DNA of 34,958 bases from an uncultured Bacillaceae bacterium (GTDB lineage: Bacteria; Bacillota; Bacilli; Bacillales; Cytobacillaceae), in the NCBI GenBank assembly GCA_937995745.1, contig CALKIU010000189.1, positions 1-34,958 on the forward strand. Direction: 5' to 3'. Below the pieces are notes generated by a model that saw nothing but the letters and a program-made list of their open reading frames with translations, had not been told where the DNA came from and made no database searches. Every line of letters begins with the position of its first letter. The first letter of the stretch is position 1. The translations under genes were made by a program, and so were the position numbers. Positions 15,300-23,917 of the stretch are shown here, one piece after another.

Positions 15300-15765
15300 G
15301 TCCGCTTCTGTTTGGCAATTCCGTATTTTCCATCTATTTGTTAAAAAAATGCTTGCTGGCTGTCTTTTCCTGCTTTGAACGGGGAAATGAACATTTCCGT
15401 TGCCAACCGCACCAATATCCGCGGTTCCGCTAAAAATAAACACCTGGAAACATCTTTCAATCCTAATTGCCTTTTTAGCACCGTAAAACACATGTTGCTG
15501 TATAAATAATAGCACCGAAAACCTCGCCCTGCCGGGATAAAATAAGCCGAAAAAGCCGCCGTGACTGAAAACCGTCGCCGGTTTCAACCATTTATTTTCT
15601 TGCGCCGCCGGCCAAAGATTCACGAATGTTAACAAGAAAACAAACCTCTTTTAACCGAAACGAATCACTTACAATGTACTCCCGGGAACCGTTGAAAAAT
15701 GACAAAAACCGGCCTTGATTTCCGCAAAAAAACATCGAGAAAAAACGCCGACCCAGAACAGATAT
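15300..15765 (-). other. Long stretch without a recognisable gene between dapA and rnjB
   Basis: The frames here (the longest about 124 codons, 15261-15635, starting at a TTG after AGAGG) encode nothing I recognise and show no conserved motif. The stretch lies downstream of a promoter (15770-15799) and upstream of the rnjB promoter. It could be a decayed gene, a non-coding transcript or spacer. In B. subtilis, as I remember it, dapA and rnjB are much closer together. Confidence 0.4.
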
Positions 15766-15769
15766 ACAT

Positions 15770-15799
15770 ATTATACTTGAAAATCAAAAGCATTTACAA
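15770..15799 (-). promoter_or_regulatory. Sigma-A promoter downstream of dapA with no obvious target gene
   Basis: Minus-strand TTGTAA (15794-15799), an 18-base spacer and a perfect TATAAT (15770-15775). It lies about 75 bases beyond the dapA terminator and points into the stretch that contains no recognised gene, then towards rnjB. Confidence 0.55.
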
Positions 15800-15873
15800 C
15801 TAAATCAACGGACAAAAATGCAGCACCGGTGACAGGATGGCTCCGATAGGGCCGGTCGGCAGCTGCCCTTGCA

Positions 15874-15908
15874 AAGAAAAAAGCCAATCATTGATTGGCT
15901 TTTTTCTT
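15874..15908 (-). terminator. Strong intrinsic terminator of dapA
   Basis: Two 17-base perfectly complementary arms, 15874-15890 and 15892-15908, are built on AAAAAAGCCAATCA. The distal arm is a T-rich run on the minus strand. It ends the spoVF-asd-dapG-dapA unit 15 bases after the dapA stop. Confidence 0.92.
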
Positions 15909-15923
15909 GCAGCATCAGCAGAC

Positions 15924-16802
15924 TTATCTGTATTTGTCCAGCAAATTTTGCAGTTCGGACCTCTCTTTTTCATTCAATGGCACCAACGGTAGACGGACAG
16001 AACCAACGTCCAATCCCTTCATTTGCAGCGCCGTTTTTACGGGAACCGGACTGGGCGCCTTAAACAGCCCTTCCATGATCGGCAGCAAGTATTGATGAAG
16101 TTTCGCCGCTTCCGTGTAATTCCCTTCCAAGAAAGATTTGATCATTTTCTGCATTTCGGGGCCGATTATATGCGAAGCGACAGAAACAACCCCTGTTCCC
16201 CCGACAGCCAATATGGGCAGAGTCATCGAATCGTCACCGCTGTACACAAGGAAATCGTCATTCGTATTGGCAATGATTTTTGTTATGTTGTTCAAATTTC
16301 CGCTTGCTTCCTTAACGGCGACAATATTCGGAACATCCTCAGCCAAACGGATCACGGTTTCCGGGTTAATATTGACCACGGACCGTCCGGGAATATTGTA
16401 CAGCATCACCGGTAATGCAGTTGCTTCCGCAATCGCTTTAAAGTGCTGATAAAGCCCTTCCTGGTTCGGCTTGTTATAATAAGGAGCCACGAGCATAATT
16501 CCATCCACGCCGGCTTCTTCAGCCTTTTTCGTCAGTTCAATGGATGAATAAGTATCATAGCTTCCCGTTCCGGCAATAACGGGGATTCTCTTGTCGACAA
16601 CTTTTACGACATGCTTGAATAAAGCAATTTTCTCTTCCTTCGTCAATGTGGGCGATTCGCCGGTCGTTCCGGAAACCACCAATGAATCTGTCCCGTTATC
16701 GATCAAATAATTCACAAGTTTGGTCACTTTGGAGAAGTCTATATTCCCCTTGTTATCAAATGGTGTGACCATTGCCGTCGCAACCCTGCCAAATAGAACC
16801 AT
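15924..16802 (-). CDS. dapA: 4-hydroxy-tetrahydrodipicolinate synthase
   Basis: Condenses pyruvate with aspartate semialdehyde to give 4-hydroxy-tetrahydrodipicolinate, the branch point to diaminopimelate, lysine and, in sporulating cells, dipicolinate. It is a 292-residue TIM-barrel of normal size. The Schiff-base lysine is Lys164 (VAVKEASG), the catalytic triad region includes Thr46/Thr47 (GTTGE), Tyr109 and Tyr135 (LYNIPGR), and Arg140 binds the substrate carboxylate. The ATG (16800-16802) follows AAAGGAGTG. It is the last gene of the unit, 40 bases after dapG, and is followed by a strong terminator. Its product is the substrate of DapB, which is not in this window, and then of SpoVFA/B. 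Confidence 0.97.
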   Translation of the reverse strand: MVLFGRVATAMVTPFDNKGNIDFSKVTKLVNYLIDNGTDSLVVSGTTGESPTLTKEEKIALFKHVVKVVDKRIPVIAGTGSYDTYSSIELTKKAEEAGVDGIMLVAPYYNKPNQEGLYQHFKAIAEATALPVMLYNIPGRSVVNINPETVIRLAEDVPNIVAVKEASGNLNNITKIIANTNDDFLVYSGDDSMTLPILAVGGTGVVSVASHIIGPEMQKMIKSFLEGNYTEAAKLHQYLLPIMEGLFKAPSPVPVKTALQMKGLDVGSVRLPLVPLNEKERSELQNLLDKYR

Positions 16803-16842
16803 AATTACACTCCTTTACTGATGCTTTGATTTTTTCCGCTGA

Positions 16843-18066
16843 CTACAAAACTTTTTCGCCGAGTTGAAACTCATCATGCAGTGCATTCACGGCCGAAAAT
16901 AAGTCGGACTGTTTCACCAGGACCCAGATTGTCGTATGACTGTCCGCCGATTGAAGAATTCGGATTCCATTTTTGGAAAGGGCAGTAACTATTCTTGCCG
17001 TAATGCCCGGTACACCGGCAATACCTCCACCGACGACTGACACTTTGGCGCAATTTCTTACTATTTCCGGGTCAAAGCCTTGTTCTTTCAAAACATTTAA
17101 CGCCTTCTCTGTCATCTCATCGGCAACAGTATAAGCCACGCCCTTCGGTGAGATATTAATAAAGTCAACACTGATTTTGGCATTGGCCATCGCTTTGAAA
17201 ACTTTTGTCTGCAAGTCATATTGATCATTTACGGCCTCAACTTTAATTTGTGTAACAGGTGCCAAGTGGGCAATCCCCGTGACCGTTCTATCTGCCGTGA
17301 ATTTTCCGGAAAATTCCGATTCATGGGAAACGAGTGTCCCTAAACCTTTGGAATAAGTGGAACGAATCCGAATCGGAATCCTTCCGTGCATGGCTATTTC
17401 CACAGCGCGGGGGTGGATCACTTTCGCCCCTTGATAAGCCAAGTTGCATACTTCCGTATAGGTAACATGAGTCAAAGGGCGCGCTTTTTCCGCAATCCGC
17501 GGATCCGCCGTCATAATTCCTTCCACATCGGTAAAAATATCTATCCGTTCTGCTTGTAAAGCAACACCCAGAGCAGCGGCGGTAGTGTCACTCCCGCCCC
17601 TGCCGAGGGTTGTCACATCGCCGTTTTGTGCCATACCCTGAAATCCGGCCACAACGACGGCATCATGCTCTTTCAACTCCGACAAAAGCCGTTCGCAACT
17701 CAAATCGATAATCTTTGCATTTGTATAATCGTTATTCGTCCTGATCCCTGCTTGCGCACCAGTCAAAGCAGTGGCGTTAATCCCTTTGTCAAGAAGGGTA
17801 TGCGCAAAAGTCACACTGGAAATTATTTCACCGCAGGACATTAGCAAATCCTGTTCCCTTTTCGTAACGAGAGGCTTGTTTCCTCCTATTAACGACAACA
17901 ACGTGTCAGTTGCATAGGGATCATTCATTCGTCCCATCGCCGAAACGACAACTACTACTTTAAAACCTTCTTTTAAAGCATCCCTGATATGCTCTGTTGC
18001 CAAAAGACGCCCTTTTTCATCCCTTAACGAAGTTCCTCCAAATTTTTGTATTAGCAATTTTTTCAT
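16843..18066 (-). CDS. dapG: Aspartate kinase (aspartokinase I)
   Basis: Phosphorylates aspartate, the first step of the aspartate family pathway. The 407-residue protein has the N-terminal kinase signature KFGGTSL (residues 8-14), TLGRGGSDT further on, and two C-terminal ACT domains for allosteric control. In B. subtilis DapG is the diaminopimelate-sensitive isozyme and is made as alpha and beta products by an internal start; I cannot confirm that here. The ATG (18064-18066) follows GGGGTG. It lies between asd and dapA. The 107-base gap after asd contains an 8-bp inverted repeat (18081-18088 with 18127-18134) and a smaller hairpin, but no clear promoter. Confidence 0.96.
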   Translation of the reverse strand: MKKLLIQKFGGTSLRDEKGRLLATEHIRDALKEGFKVVVVVSAMGRMNDPYATDTLLSLIGGNKPLVTKREQDLLMSCGEIISSVTFAHTLLDKGINATALTGAQAGIRTNNDYTNAKIIDLSCERLLSELKEHDAVVVAGFQGMAQNGDVTTLGRGGSDTTAAALGVALQAERIDIFTDVEGIMTADPRIAEKARPLTHVTYTEVCNLAYQGAKVIHPRAVEIAMHGRIPIRIRSTYSKGLGTLVSHESEFSGKFTADRTVTGIAHLAPVTQIKVEAVNDQYDLQTKVFKAMANAKISVDFINISPKGVAYTVADEMTEKALNVLKEQGFDPEIVRNCAKVSVVGGGIAGVPGITARIVTALSKNGIRILQSADSHTTIWVLVKQSDLFSAVNALHDEFQLGEKVL

Positions 18067-18173
18067 TCAAACACCCCAAAAGAGTTGAATAAGAGGGAGG
18101 CGGGCGGTGGAAACAGGTCCTTTCCGTCAACTCTCCTTGTTGATGCAAATCTATCCATGTTAAGTTATTGAAA

Positions 18174-19223
18174 TTATTTTATAATCCCCAACTCAATCAA
18201 ACTTTCTGCAATTTGCACGGAATTCAATGCCGCACCCTTTAACAGATTATCAGATACAACCCACATATGGAAGCCCTTATCTTCATGAAGGTCTTTACGG
18301 ACACGTCCCACAAAAACATCATCTTTTCCAACGCATCCGGCGGGCATTGGGTATATTTGCTGTGCCGGATCATCCTGTAATGTCACTCCGGGCGCTTCCA
18401 TTAGCACTTTTTTAATATCTTCGGCACTTACCCCTTCTTTCTCAATCTCAAAATAAACCGATTCAGAGTGCCCCACAGCAACCGGCAGGCGGACACAGGT
18501 TGCGGCCACGCGCAAATCGGGAAGATGCATAATCTTCTTTGTTTCGTTAATCATTTTCATTTCTTCAAAAGTAAAGCCGTTATCCTCGAAAACATCAATT
18601 TGCGGGATGGCATTAAAAGCGATTTGATAATGTTTTTTCTCTGACTTGACCGGAAGAATTTCCGGGTCCACTTTTTCTCCGTCTAATACCGCCTTTGTTT
18701 GCTTATACAGTTCTTCCACAGCGGAAGCCCCGGCCCCGGAAACAGCTTGGTAAGTGGAAACAATGACCTTCGACAAGCCGAATGCTTTGTATATCGGGTT
18801 TAAAGCGACAACCATTTGAATCGTGGAACAATTGGGATTTGAAATGATGCCGTTGTGGTTAAAGAGATCATTTTTGTTGACTTCCGGCACAACGAGCGGT
18901 GTATTTTTATCCATTCTGAACGCGCTTGTATTATCGACTACAATGGCTCCTCTTTTCACCGCTTCGGGAGCGAGCGCGCGGGAAACACTTCCTCCTGCAC
19001 TGAATAAAGCAATATCCACGCCTTCAAAACTTTCCGGTTTCGCTTCTTGTACGATATGTTCTTCTCCTTTAAAAGCCAGTTTTTTTCCTGCTGAACGTGC
19101 GGAAGACAACAGCGTTAATTTAGATACGGGAAAATTTCTTTTCTCCAGCGTTTTCAGCATTTGTGTCCCGACAGCTCCGGTTGCTCCAACTAAGGCTACA
19201 TGAAAAGCTCTGTTTTCTGTCAT
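18174..19223 (-). CDS. asd: Aspartate-semialdehyde dehydrogenase
   Basis: Reduces aspartyl phosphate to aspartate semialdehyde with NADPH, the step between DapG and DapA. The length is 349 residues. The nucleotide-binding GATGAVG is at residues 13-19, the active-site cysteine is Cys132 in SNPNCSTIQ, and the conserved catalytic region RLPVAVGHSES is present. The ATG (19221-19223) follows GGAAGGGG at about seven bases. It sits between spoVFB and dapG in the classic spoVF-asd-dapG-dapA order. The 171-base gap after spoVFB could hold a vegetative promoter (19339-19367), needed because the spoVF promoter is active only in the mother cell. Confidence 0.97.
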   Translation of the reverse strand: MTENRAFHVALVGATGAVGTQMLKTLEKRNFPVSKLTLLSSARSAGKKLAFKGEEHIVQEAKPESFEGVDIALFSAGGSVSRALAPEAVKRGAIVVDNTSAFRMDKNTPLVVPEVNKNDLFNHNGIISNPNCSTIQMVVALNPIYKAFGLSKVIVSTYQAVSGAGASAVEELYKQTKAVLDGEKVDPEILPVKSEKKHYQIAFNAIPQIDVFEDNGFTFEEMKMINETKKIMHLPDLRVAATCVRLPVAVGHSESVYFEIEKEGVSAEDIKKVLMEAPGVTLQDDPAQQIYPMPAGCVGKDDVFVGRVRKDLHEDKGFHMWVVSDNLLKGAALNSVQIAESLIELGIIK

Positions 19224-19338
19224 GAATATTCCCCTTCCAATTTACATATTTCCTCGAGTCTTTACATAACGTATAACAAGCATAACAGATAACTTCTTCC
19301 GCTTTTTTGAATTGAAAGTTTCATTTCATCAATCTGAT

Positions 19339-19367
19339 AGTATCATTTATTTTAACATATTCATCAA
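19339..19367 (-). promoter_or_regulatory. Possible vegetative promoter of asd-dapG-dapA
   Basis: Minus-strand TTGATG (19362-19367), 17 bases, then GATACT (19339-19344), each four of six to consensus. A vegetative promoter is expected here because asd-dapG-dapA are needed in growing cells. Confidence 0.35.
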
Positions 19368-19394
19368 TGAAAAAAATAACCTTTTTCAAATTCA

Positions 19395-20000
19395 TTATCG
19401 GACCTCATCCTTAAATCTTTCAATGATAACCGGCTGTATTTGTTTCCCCTCCAATGCAAGGATAACCGTATCCATCAGCATCGACATTCGCGCGACCATG
19501 CTTGTCGGTTTTTTCACAGGATTATCCTGGCCGTAAGGGATAAAGAAAATATTTTTTGCAGCCATTAATCTCATTAAGTTTACGCCGTTCAGTCCGAGGG
19601 CATCGTTCGTCGATATTCCGAGAACAACCGGTCTGCCGTTTCGAAGCGTGGCTTTAGCGGCCATGAGCACCGGGGAATCTGTGATTGCGTTAGCAAGTTT
19701 GCTCATCGAATTTCCCGTCAACGGAGCAATGACCATGCAATCGAGCGGATATTTTGGGCCCAGCGGCTCTGCTTCCACAATGGACCGAACCGCTTTTCTT
19801 CCCGTCAGCGTTTCTATTTTATGGACCCAGTCCGTGCCCTTTCCAAACCGTGTTTCCGTTTGTTCCACAGTGTTTGTTACGACGGGAACCACCTCAGCTC
19901 CTGCTTTGACAAGCTTTTCAATCTCGGGTATTACCTCCTCAAAGGTACAATGAGAGCCTGTTAAGCCAAAACCGATTCTCTTCCCCTGCAAGCGGCTCAT
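19395..20000 (-). CDS. spoVFB: Dipicolinate synthase subunit B
   Basis: A 201-residue flavoprotein-like subunit (flavoprotein/DFP fold) that with SpoVFA makes dipicolinic acid in the mother cell during sporulation. Visible family features are the N-terminal GKRIGFGLTGSHCTFEEV and the central MVIAPLTGNSMSKLANAITDSPV (about residues 89-111). The ATG (19998-20000) overlaps the spoVFA stop codon in an ATGA arrangement, so the two subunits are translationally coupled. The length matches the B. subtilis protein. Downstream genes supply the substrate precursors. Confidence 0.96.
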   Translation of the reverse strand: MSRLQGKRIGFGLTGSHCTFEEVIPEIEKLVKAGAEVVPVVTNTVEQTETRFGKGTDWVHKIETLTGRKAVRSIVEAEPLGPKYPLDCMVIAPLTGNSMSKLANAITDSPVLMAAKATLRNGRPVVLGISTNDALGLNGVNLMRLMAAKNIFFIPYGQDNPVKKPTSMVARMSMLMDTVILALEGKQIQPVIIERFKDEVR

Positions 20001-20899
20001 ACTGCTTTCCCCTTTCGTTTTTGTAAATCTTCTTTTAACAGTTGAGAAAGAACATTTGCCAACAGTTGTCCGGCCGTTTTGGGAGCAACAATTCCCGGCA
20101 GGCTTGGCGCAAGCAAGGCTTTGATGCCTCTTTTTTCGGCATAGCGGAAATCTGTACCGCCCGGTTTGGAAGCAAGGTCAATAATCAGCGTATGGGGGGG
20201 CATTTTGGCAATGACAGACGCGGTGATCACTTCATGGGGAATGGTATTGATGCATATATCGACATCGCCGACATGTTCTTCAAGTTCCGTCAAATAAAAC
20301 GGAGTCAGGGACATTTCGGTAATTCTTGCGATATGTTTGCTTTTTCTTGCTCCGACTTTCACACGGGCGCCCAGTGCCGCAAAAGCGCGCGCGACGCTCA
20401 TACCTACTCTGCCCAATCCGAGAACAATCACCTTCGATCCGTGAATTGTAAAATCTGTATGCTGAATGGCCATCATGATCGTTCCTTCCACGGTTGGAAT
20501 GGAATTGTAGATGGCGACGTCATCCCGTTCAAAAAGCTTTATCAGACGGCGTCCCGTACGCGTCGTTATTCCGTCCAAATAAGAGTTGCTGATCCCGGAA
20601 TAAATGGTGCAATGATCCGGAGTCTTTGCCAGCATTTCTTCCGTCAGAAATATTTTTTCACCGGAAAAAATGGAATCGACTTGGCCAAGATGATTTGTTC
20701 CGGCTACCGGCAAAATAATGGCATCAATTTTTGAAAAATCCAGTTCCTCCATTTTTTCTTTCACGGCTCCCGTAAAAGCATGATCCAGTTGTTCAAAACC
20801 GATTAATGACAATTTGGCGTCCCGTTCGGTCAATTTGCGGATGATTTCTATCTGCCTGGCATCGCCGCCGATCACTGCCACATGCAAACCAGTCAGCAT
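19997..20899 (-). CDS. spoVFA: Dipicolinate synthase subunit A
   Basis: A 300-residue NAD(P)-dependent dehydrogenase subunit that oxidises dihydrodipicolinate (or its hydroxy precursor) to dipicolinic acid, the major spore-core solute behind heat resistance. N-terminal AVIGGDARQIEIIRKL and a second Rossmann motif VLGLGRVGMSVARAFAALGA (about residues 159-178) are clear. I chose ATG 20897-20899 because GAAGGTGACGAAC precedes it and it gives MLTGLHVAVIGGD, the family N-terminus. The nine codons further upstream lack a ribosome binding site. It is the first gene of the unit; a possible sigma-K promoter lies upstream. Confidence 0.96.
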   Translation of the reverse strand: MLTGLHVAVIGGDARQIEIIRKLTERDAKLSLIGFEQLDHAFTGAVKEKMEELDFSKIDAIILPVAGTNHLGQVDSIFSGEKIFLTEEMLAKTPDHCTIYSGISNSYLDGITTRTGRRLIKLFERDDVAIYNSIPTVEGTIMMAIQHTDFTIHGSKVIVLGLGRVGMSVARAFAALGARVKVGARKSKHIARITEMSLTPFYLTELEEHVGDVDICINTIPHEVITASVIAKMPPHTLIIDLASKPGGTDFRYAEKRGIKALLAPSLPGIVAPKTAGQLLANVLSQLLKEDLQKRKGKAV

Positions 20900-20952
20900 G
20901 TTCGTCACCTTCTTCAATAAAATCAAATCACAAATGTATCACTTTTCTAAAT

Positions 20953-20981
20953 CATCTTATGTAGGTCATGGGTTTATGGTG
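20953..20981 (-). promoter_or_regulatory. Possible sigma-K promoter of spoVFA
   Basis: Minus-strand CACC (20978-20981), 16 bases, then CATAAGATG (20953-20961), one mismatch from the sigma-K -10 CATAnnnTA. The spoVF operon is a known late mother-cell operon in B. subtilis, which supports the reading. Confidence 0.45.
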
Positions 20982-21109
20982 AGCTTTCCCGGCCATTTCG
21001 ACCAACCTTCCGGACCGCCAAACCAACCGGTTCCATACGGTCTTTTCGCCGCATAAACAATATTCCGGCAAAAAAATGCCTCCGGGCCCGCATACCGTGC
21101 AAAACCGGC

Positions 21110-21154
21110 AAAAAAATAAACGCGGTGTCTTTTCTGCAAGATCCCGCGTTTATT
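21110..21154 (-). terminator. Intrinsic terminator of ymxH
   Basis: A perfect 10-bp stem, AATAAACGCG with CGCGTTTATT (21115-21124 and 21145-21154), encloses a 20-base loop and is followed by a T run (21110-21116) on the minus strand. It lies 13 bases after the ymxH stop. Confidence 0.8.
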
Positions 21155-21167
21155 CAAAAGCCGTTTT

Positions 21168-21422
21168 TTATTGTTCATCATCAGGCATATCGATGATGAT
21201 CATGTCTTGACCGATTTTCTTAATATGTGACCAAGGAACCCTCACTTCGTCCCCGTTTCTTTTCAAACCAAACCACTTGAGCGAGGGTATTAACAATGCT
21301 TTTATTTGTCCGCTGTCTACATCGATTTCCAAATCGGTCTGTCCCAAAACGCCGAGCCGTTCGGCTTTTTTTACATCAACAATTTCTTTGCCGCTTAATT
21401 CACTGAGCCGCAGATTTTTCAC
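21168..21422 (-). CDS. ymxH: PRC-barrel sporulation protein, YlmC/YmxH family
   Basis: An 84-residue protein made almost wholly of one PRC-barrel domain (LSELSGKEIVDVKKAERLG through VPWSHIKKIG), a small beta-barrel fold. The YlmC/YmxH family is linked to sporulation; its molecular role is not known to me. A longer reading frame reaches 21503, but GTG at 21420-21422 gives KNLRLSELSGKE, matches the family length, and has AAGGAAG upstream, so I use it. It follows mlpA by about 100 bases and ends in its own terminator. Confidence 0.9.
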   Translation of the reverse strand: MKNLRLSELSGKEIVDVKKAERLGVLGQTDLEIDVDSGQIKALLIPSLKWFGLKRNGDEVRVPWSHIKKIGQDMIIIDMPDDEQ

Positions 21423-21525
21423 CCCCGTTTCTTCCTTCTCTATATATGTATTAAGAACCGTCTGATTTAGAATGGTGAAGGAAGAAACGGGCGCATCCGT
21501 CATTATTTTCCGGTTCGGATACAGA

Positions 21526-22764
21526 TCAAGCCCATCGCTCAGGCAATTTGCCGTCAGGACTGATTAAAGATAATGAATAGCGGCCTGTGAAAATATTTCT
21601 TGCCATTTGGTCGACGCTGTCTTTTGTTACCTGGTCTATTTGTTGAATAATTTCATCCAGGGAGCGGTGTCTTCCAAGCAATAATTCGTTTTTGCCGTTC
21701 CGGCTCATGCGGCTGTTCGTGCTTTCCAGGCTCAACATAAAACTCCCTTTTAACTGCTCTTTGCTGTTTTTAAGTTCTTTTTCCGTAACTCCGCCATCCA
21801 CCAGCTTTTCCAGTGTTTCATGGATTGTCTCCAACAACAAATCGAGCTGCTTTGCATCCGTCCCTCCGTATATGGTAACGATCCCGCTGTCCTTAAAGGC
21901 TGAGTGATATGAAAATACCGAGTAAGCGAGTCCCCTTTGCTCCCTTACTTCCTGAAAAAGCCGGGAACTCATGCTTCCCCCCAAAATATTGTTCAAAACA
22001 ATCAAGCTGTATATGTCATCATGCCCGATGGGCAGGCCGGGAAAACCCAAACAGAGATGGGCTTGTTCAGTATCTTTCTTTTTCACCAGCCTGTTGGTAT
22101 GAAAAACGGGTTTTTCCTGATTCGTTTGCGCCGGCTTCCGCTCAAAATGACCGAAGTATTTTTCAATAGTTCCGATAAAAGTTTCGTCTACATTTCCGGC
22201 CACGGAAATAACAACATTTTCCGGTGTATAGAAATCTTCCATGTATTGGCGCAAAACATCCCCGTCAAAGGTGGCCAGTGTTGATTCCGTACCGAGAATG
22301 GGGAAGCCCAATGCGTGGTTTTCGTATATGGCTTTGCTTAACAAATCGTGAACGATATCGTCCGGCGTATCTTCATACATTTTGATTTCTTCAAGAACAA
22401 CCTTTTTCTCCTTGTTTAACTCCTCTTCAACAAAAGTAGAATGAAAAAACATGTCAGCCAAGACTTCAAGGGCATACTCCGCATGTGTGTCCAACACTTT
22501 AGCGTAGTAACACGTATATTCTTTTGAGGTAAAAGCGTTGACTTGCCCCCCTATGCTGTCAAACGATTCAGCGATATCTCTTGCCGTCCTCGATGTCGTT
22601 CCTTTAAAAAACATGTGTTCCAGAAAATGTGAAATACCGTTATTTTCCGGGGTTTCATTCCTGGACCCTGTTCCGATCCAAACTCCTATCGCCACAGAAC
22701 GAACAGTGGGAATGTTCTCCAAAACAATTCTGACCCCATTCTGACATGTATATCTCTTTATCAC
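21526..22764 (-). CDS. mlpA: M16 family zinc protease MlpA (YmxG)
   Basis: A 412-residue M16 peptidase with the complete site HFLEH (residues 46-50) and a third ligand at Glu125/126 in VVLEEIKMYED, about 76 residues on, as expected for mitochondrial processing peptidase-like enzymes. In B. subtilis the mlpA product has been linked to control of extracellular protease (aprE) expression. The start is GTG at 22762-22764 with AGGAGG seven bases upstream. It is the middle gene of ylxY-mlpA-ymxH. The protein is distinct from the YmfF/YmfH pair elsewhere in the window and has the compact single-chain M16B length. Confidence 0.95.
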   Translation of the reverse strand: MIKRYTCQNGVRIVLENIPTVRSVAIGVWIGTGSRNETPENNGISHFLEHMFFKGTTSRTARDIAESFDSIGGQVNAFTSKEYTCYYAKVLDTHAEYALEVLADMFFHSTFVEEELNKEKKVVLEEIKMYEDTPDDIVHDLLSKAIYENHALGFPILGTESTLATFDGDVLRQYMEDFYTPENVVISVAGNVDETFIGTIEKYFGHFERKPAQTNQEKPVFHTNRLVKKKDTEQAHLCLGFPGLPIGHDDIYSLIVLNNILGGSMSSRLFQEVREQRGLAYSVFSYHSAFKDSGIVTIYGGTDAKQLDLLLETIHETLEKLVDGGVTEKELKNSKEQLKGSFMLSLESTNSRMSRNGKNELLLGRHRSLDEIIQQIDQVTKDSVDQMARNIFTGRYSLSLISPDGKLPERWA

Positions 22765-22835
22765 TGTTTTTCCTCCTGTTCTGAAGCTTGCTGCTGTTTT
22801 CTGCAGGATTGTGTTCCGGGAAAATGAGACGAAAT

Positions 22836-23825
22836 TTAACGGTTGGCGTTTTTTTCCGACGGATTTTCCATTACAGGGGGCTTTATCACCCGCTTTTCGC
22901 TTACCAATTCGGACAGGGTGTCAATTTCCAGCTTTTTCTCCTTAATCAGCTTAATCAAGCGGTCGAGCGAATCAGCGGTTGATTTCGTCGGATGCATTAA
23001 AATAATGGCCCCATTGTGGATTTTGCTCATCACCCTGTTAATCAGTTCATGGGGAGCGGGATTTTTCCAATCGATCGTATCGACGCTCCATAATACGGTT
23101 TTCATATTTTCTTCAGCAGCTATTTTGACTACTTCCTGACGATAGCTTCCGCTCGGGGGGCCAAGCCACTCAACCACTTTCCCCGTCGTAGCCTTGATGA
23201 CTTCATTCGCCTTCGTTATTTCTTCCCTGATACGGGCGGCTGACAGCTGTTTCATATCAGGGTGCGAATAGGAATGATTACCTATTTCATGACCTGCATC
23301 GGCAATCATTTTCGCAAGATCGGGATGATTTTTTACCCATCTTCCTTCAAGAAAAAACGTGGCCCGAACACCGTTCTTCTTTAGGATTGCTAGAATGGGA
23401 GAAAGATATTCATTGCCCCAGGCCACATTAATGATAAAAGTGACCATCGGTTTATCCGGGTTGCCTCTATAAATTGGCGACGGCGGCAAATCATCGAGGT
23501 GGACCGCCGGACTGATTTCCTTGTAGACAAGCAGTTCCGGACGAAACTGTCCTTTCTCTGCCATCCTTTTGTAAGAAGCTTCAACATCTACTTTTAAACC
23601 ATTATAACCCGGAATGGCGTGCCAAACTTTATCCACCACCGCATTTTTAGGCGGGGATTCGTATTCGCTGGCTTTTGCTTTTATTTCCTCATATAACGGA
23701 TCCACTATTTTGGAAACGGGCCAGGCATCCCCTTTAAGCTTGGCAAAATAATCATCAGTGAAAGAATTGTTTACAATTAATAATGCAAGCAGAAATATCA
23801 TACCAATATAAAGAAACTTTTTCAT
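22836..23825 (-). CDS. ylxY: YlxY, polysaccharide deacetylase-like protein with altered metal site
   Basis: A membrane-anchored or secreted protein of 329 residues: an N-terminal signal/anchor helix (residues 4-20), a linker to about 120, then a NodB-type deacetylase domain to about 305. The second motif HSYSH (184-188) and a late LMH (276-278) are present. The first motif, normally TFDDG, reads TFIINVAWG (129-137), so both aspartates are lost. The arginine motif is also changed (GPPSGSYR, 222-229). It is therefore probably not a standard metal-dependent deacetylase; the same change is, as I recall, general in YlxY. The ATG (23823-23825) follows AAGGAGG. It is the first gene of ylxY-mlpA-ymxH. 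Confidence 0.93.
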   Translation of the reverse strand: MKKFLYIGMIFLLALLIVNNSFTDDYFAKLKGDAWPVSKIVDPLYEEIKAKASEYESPPKNAVVDKVWHAIPGYNGLKVDVEASYKRMAEKGQFRPELLVYKEISPAVHLDDLPPSPIYRGNPDKPMVTFIINVAWGNEYLSPILAILKKNGVRATFFLEGRWVKNHPDLAKMIADAGHEIGNHSYSHPDMKQLSAARIREEITKANEVIKATTGKVVEWLGPPSGSYRQEVVKIAAEENMKTVLWSVDTIDWKNPAPHELINRVMSKIHNGAIILMHPTKSTADSLDRLIKLIKEKKLEIDTLSELVSEKRVIKPPVMENPSEKNANR

Positions 23826-23917
23826 CCCTTTTGCCTCCTTCTCTACTTAAAACTATGTAGAAAAGGGACAAGGTAGAACGAATGCGGCCATTCTGTCCGG
23901 AAACGCCATTCAAGTAG

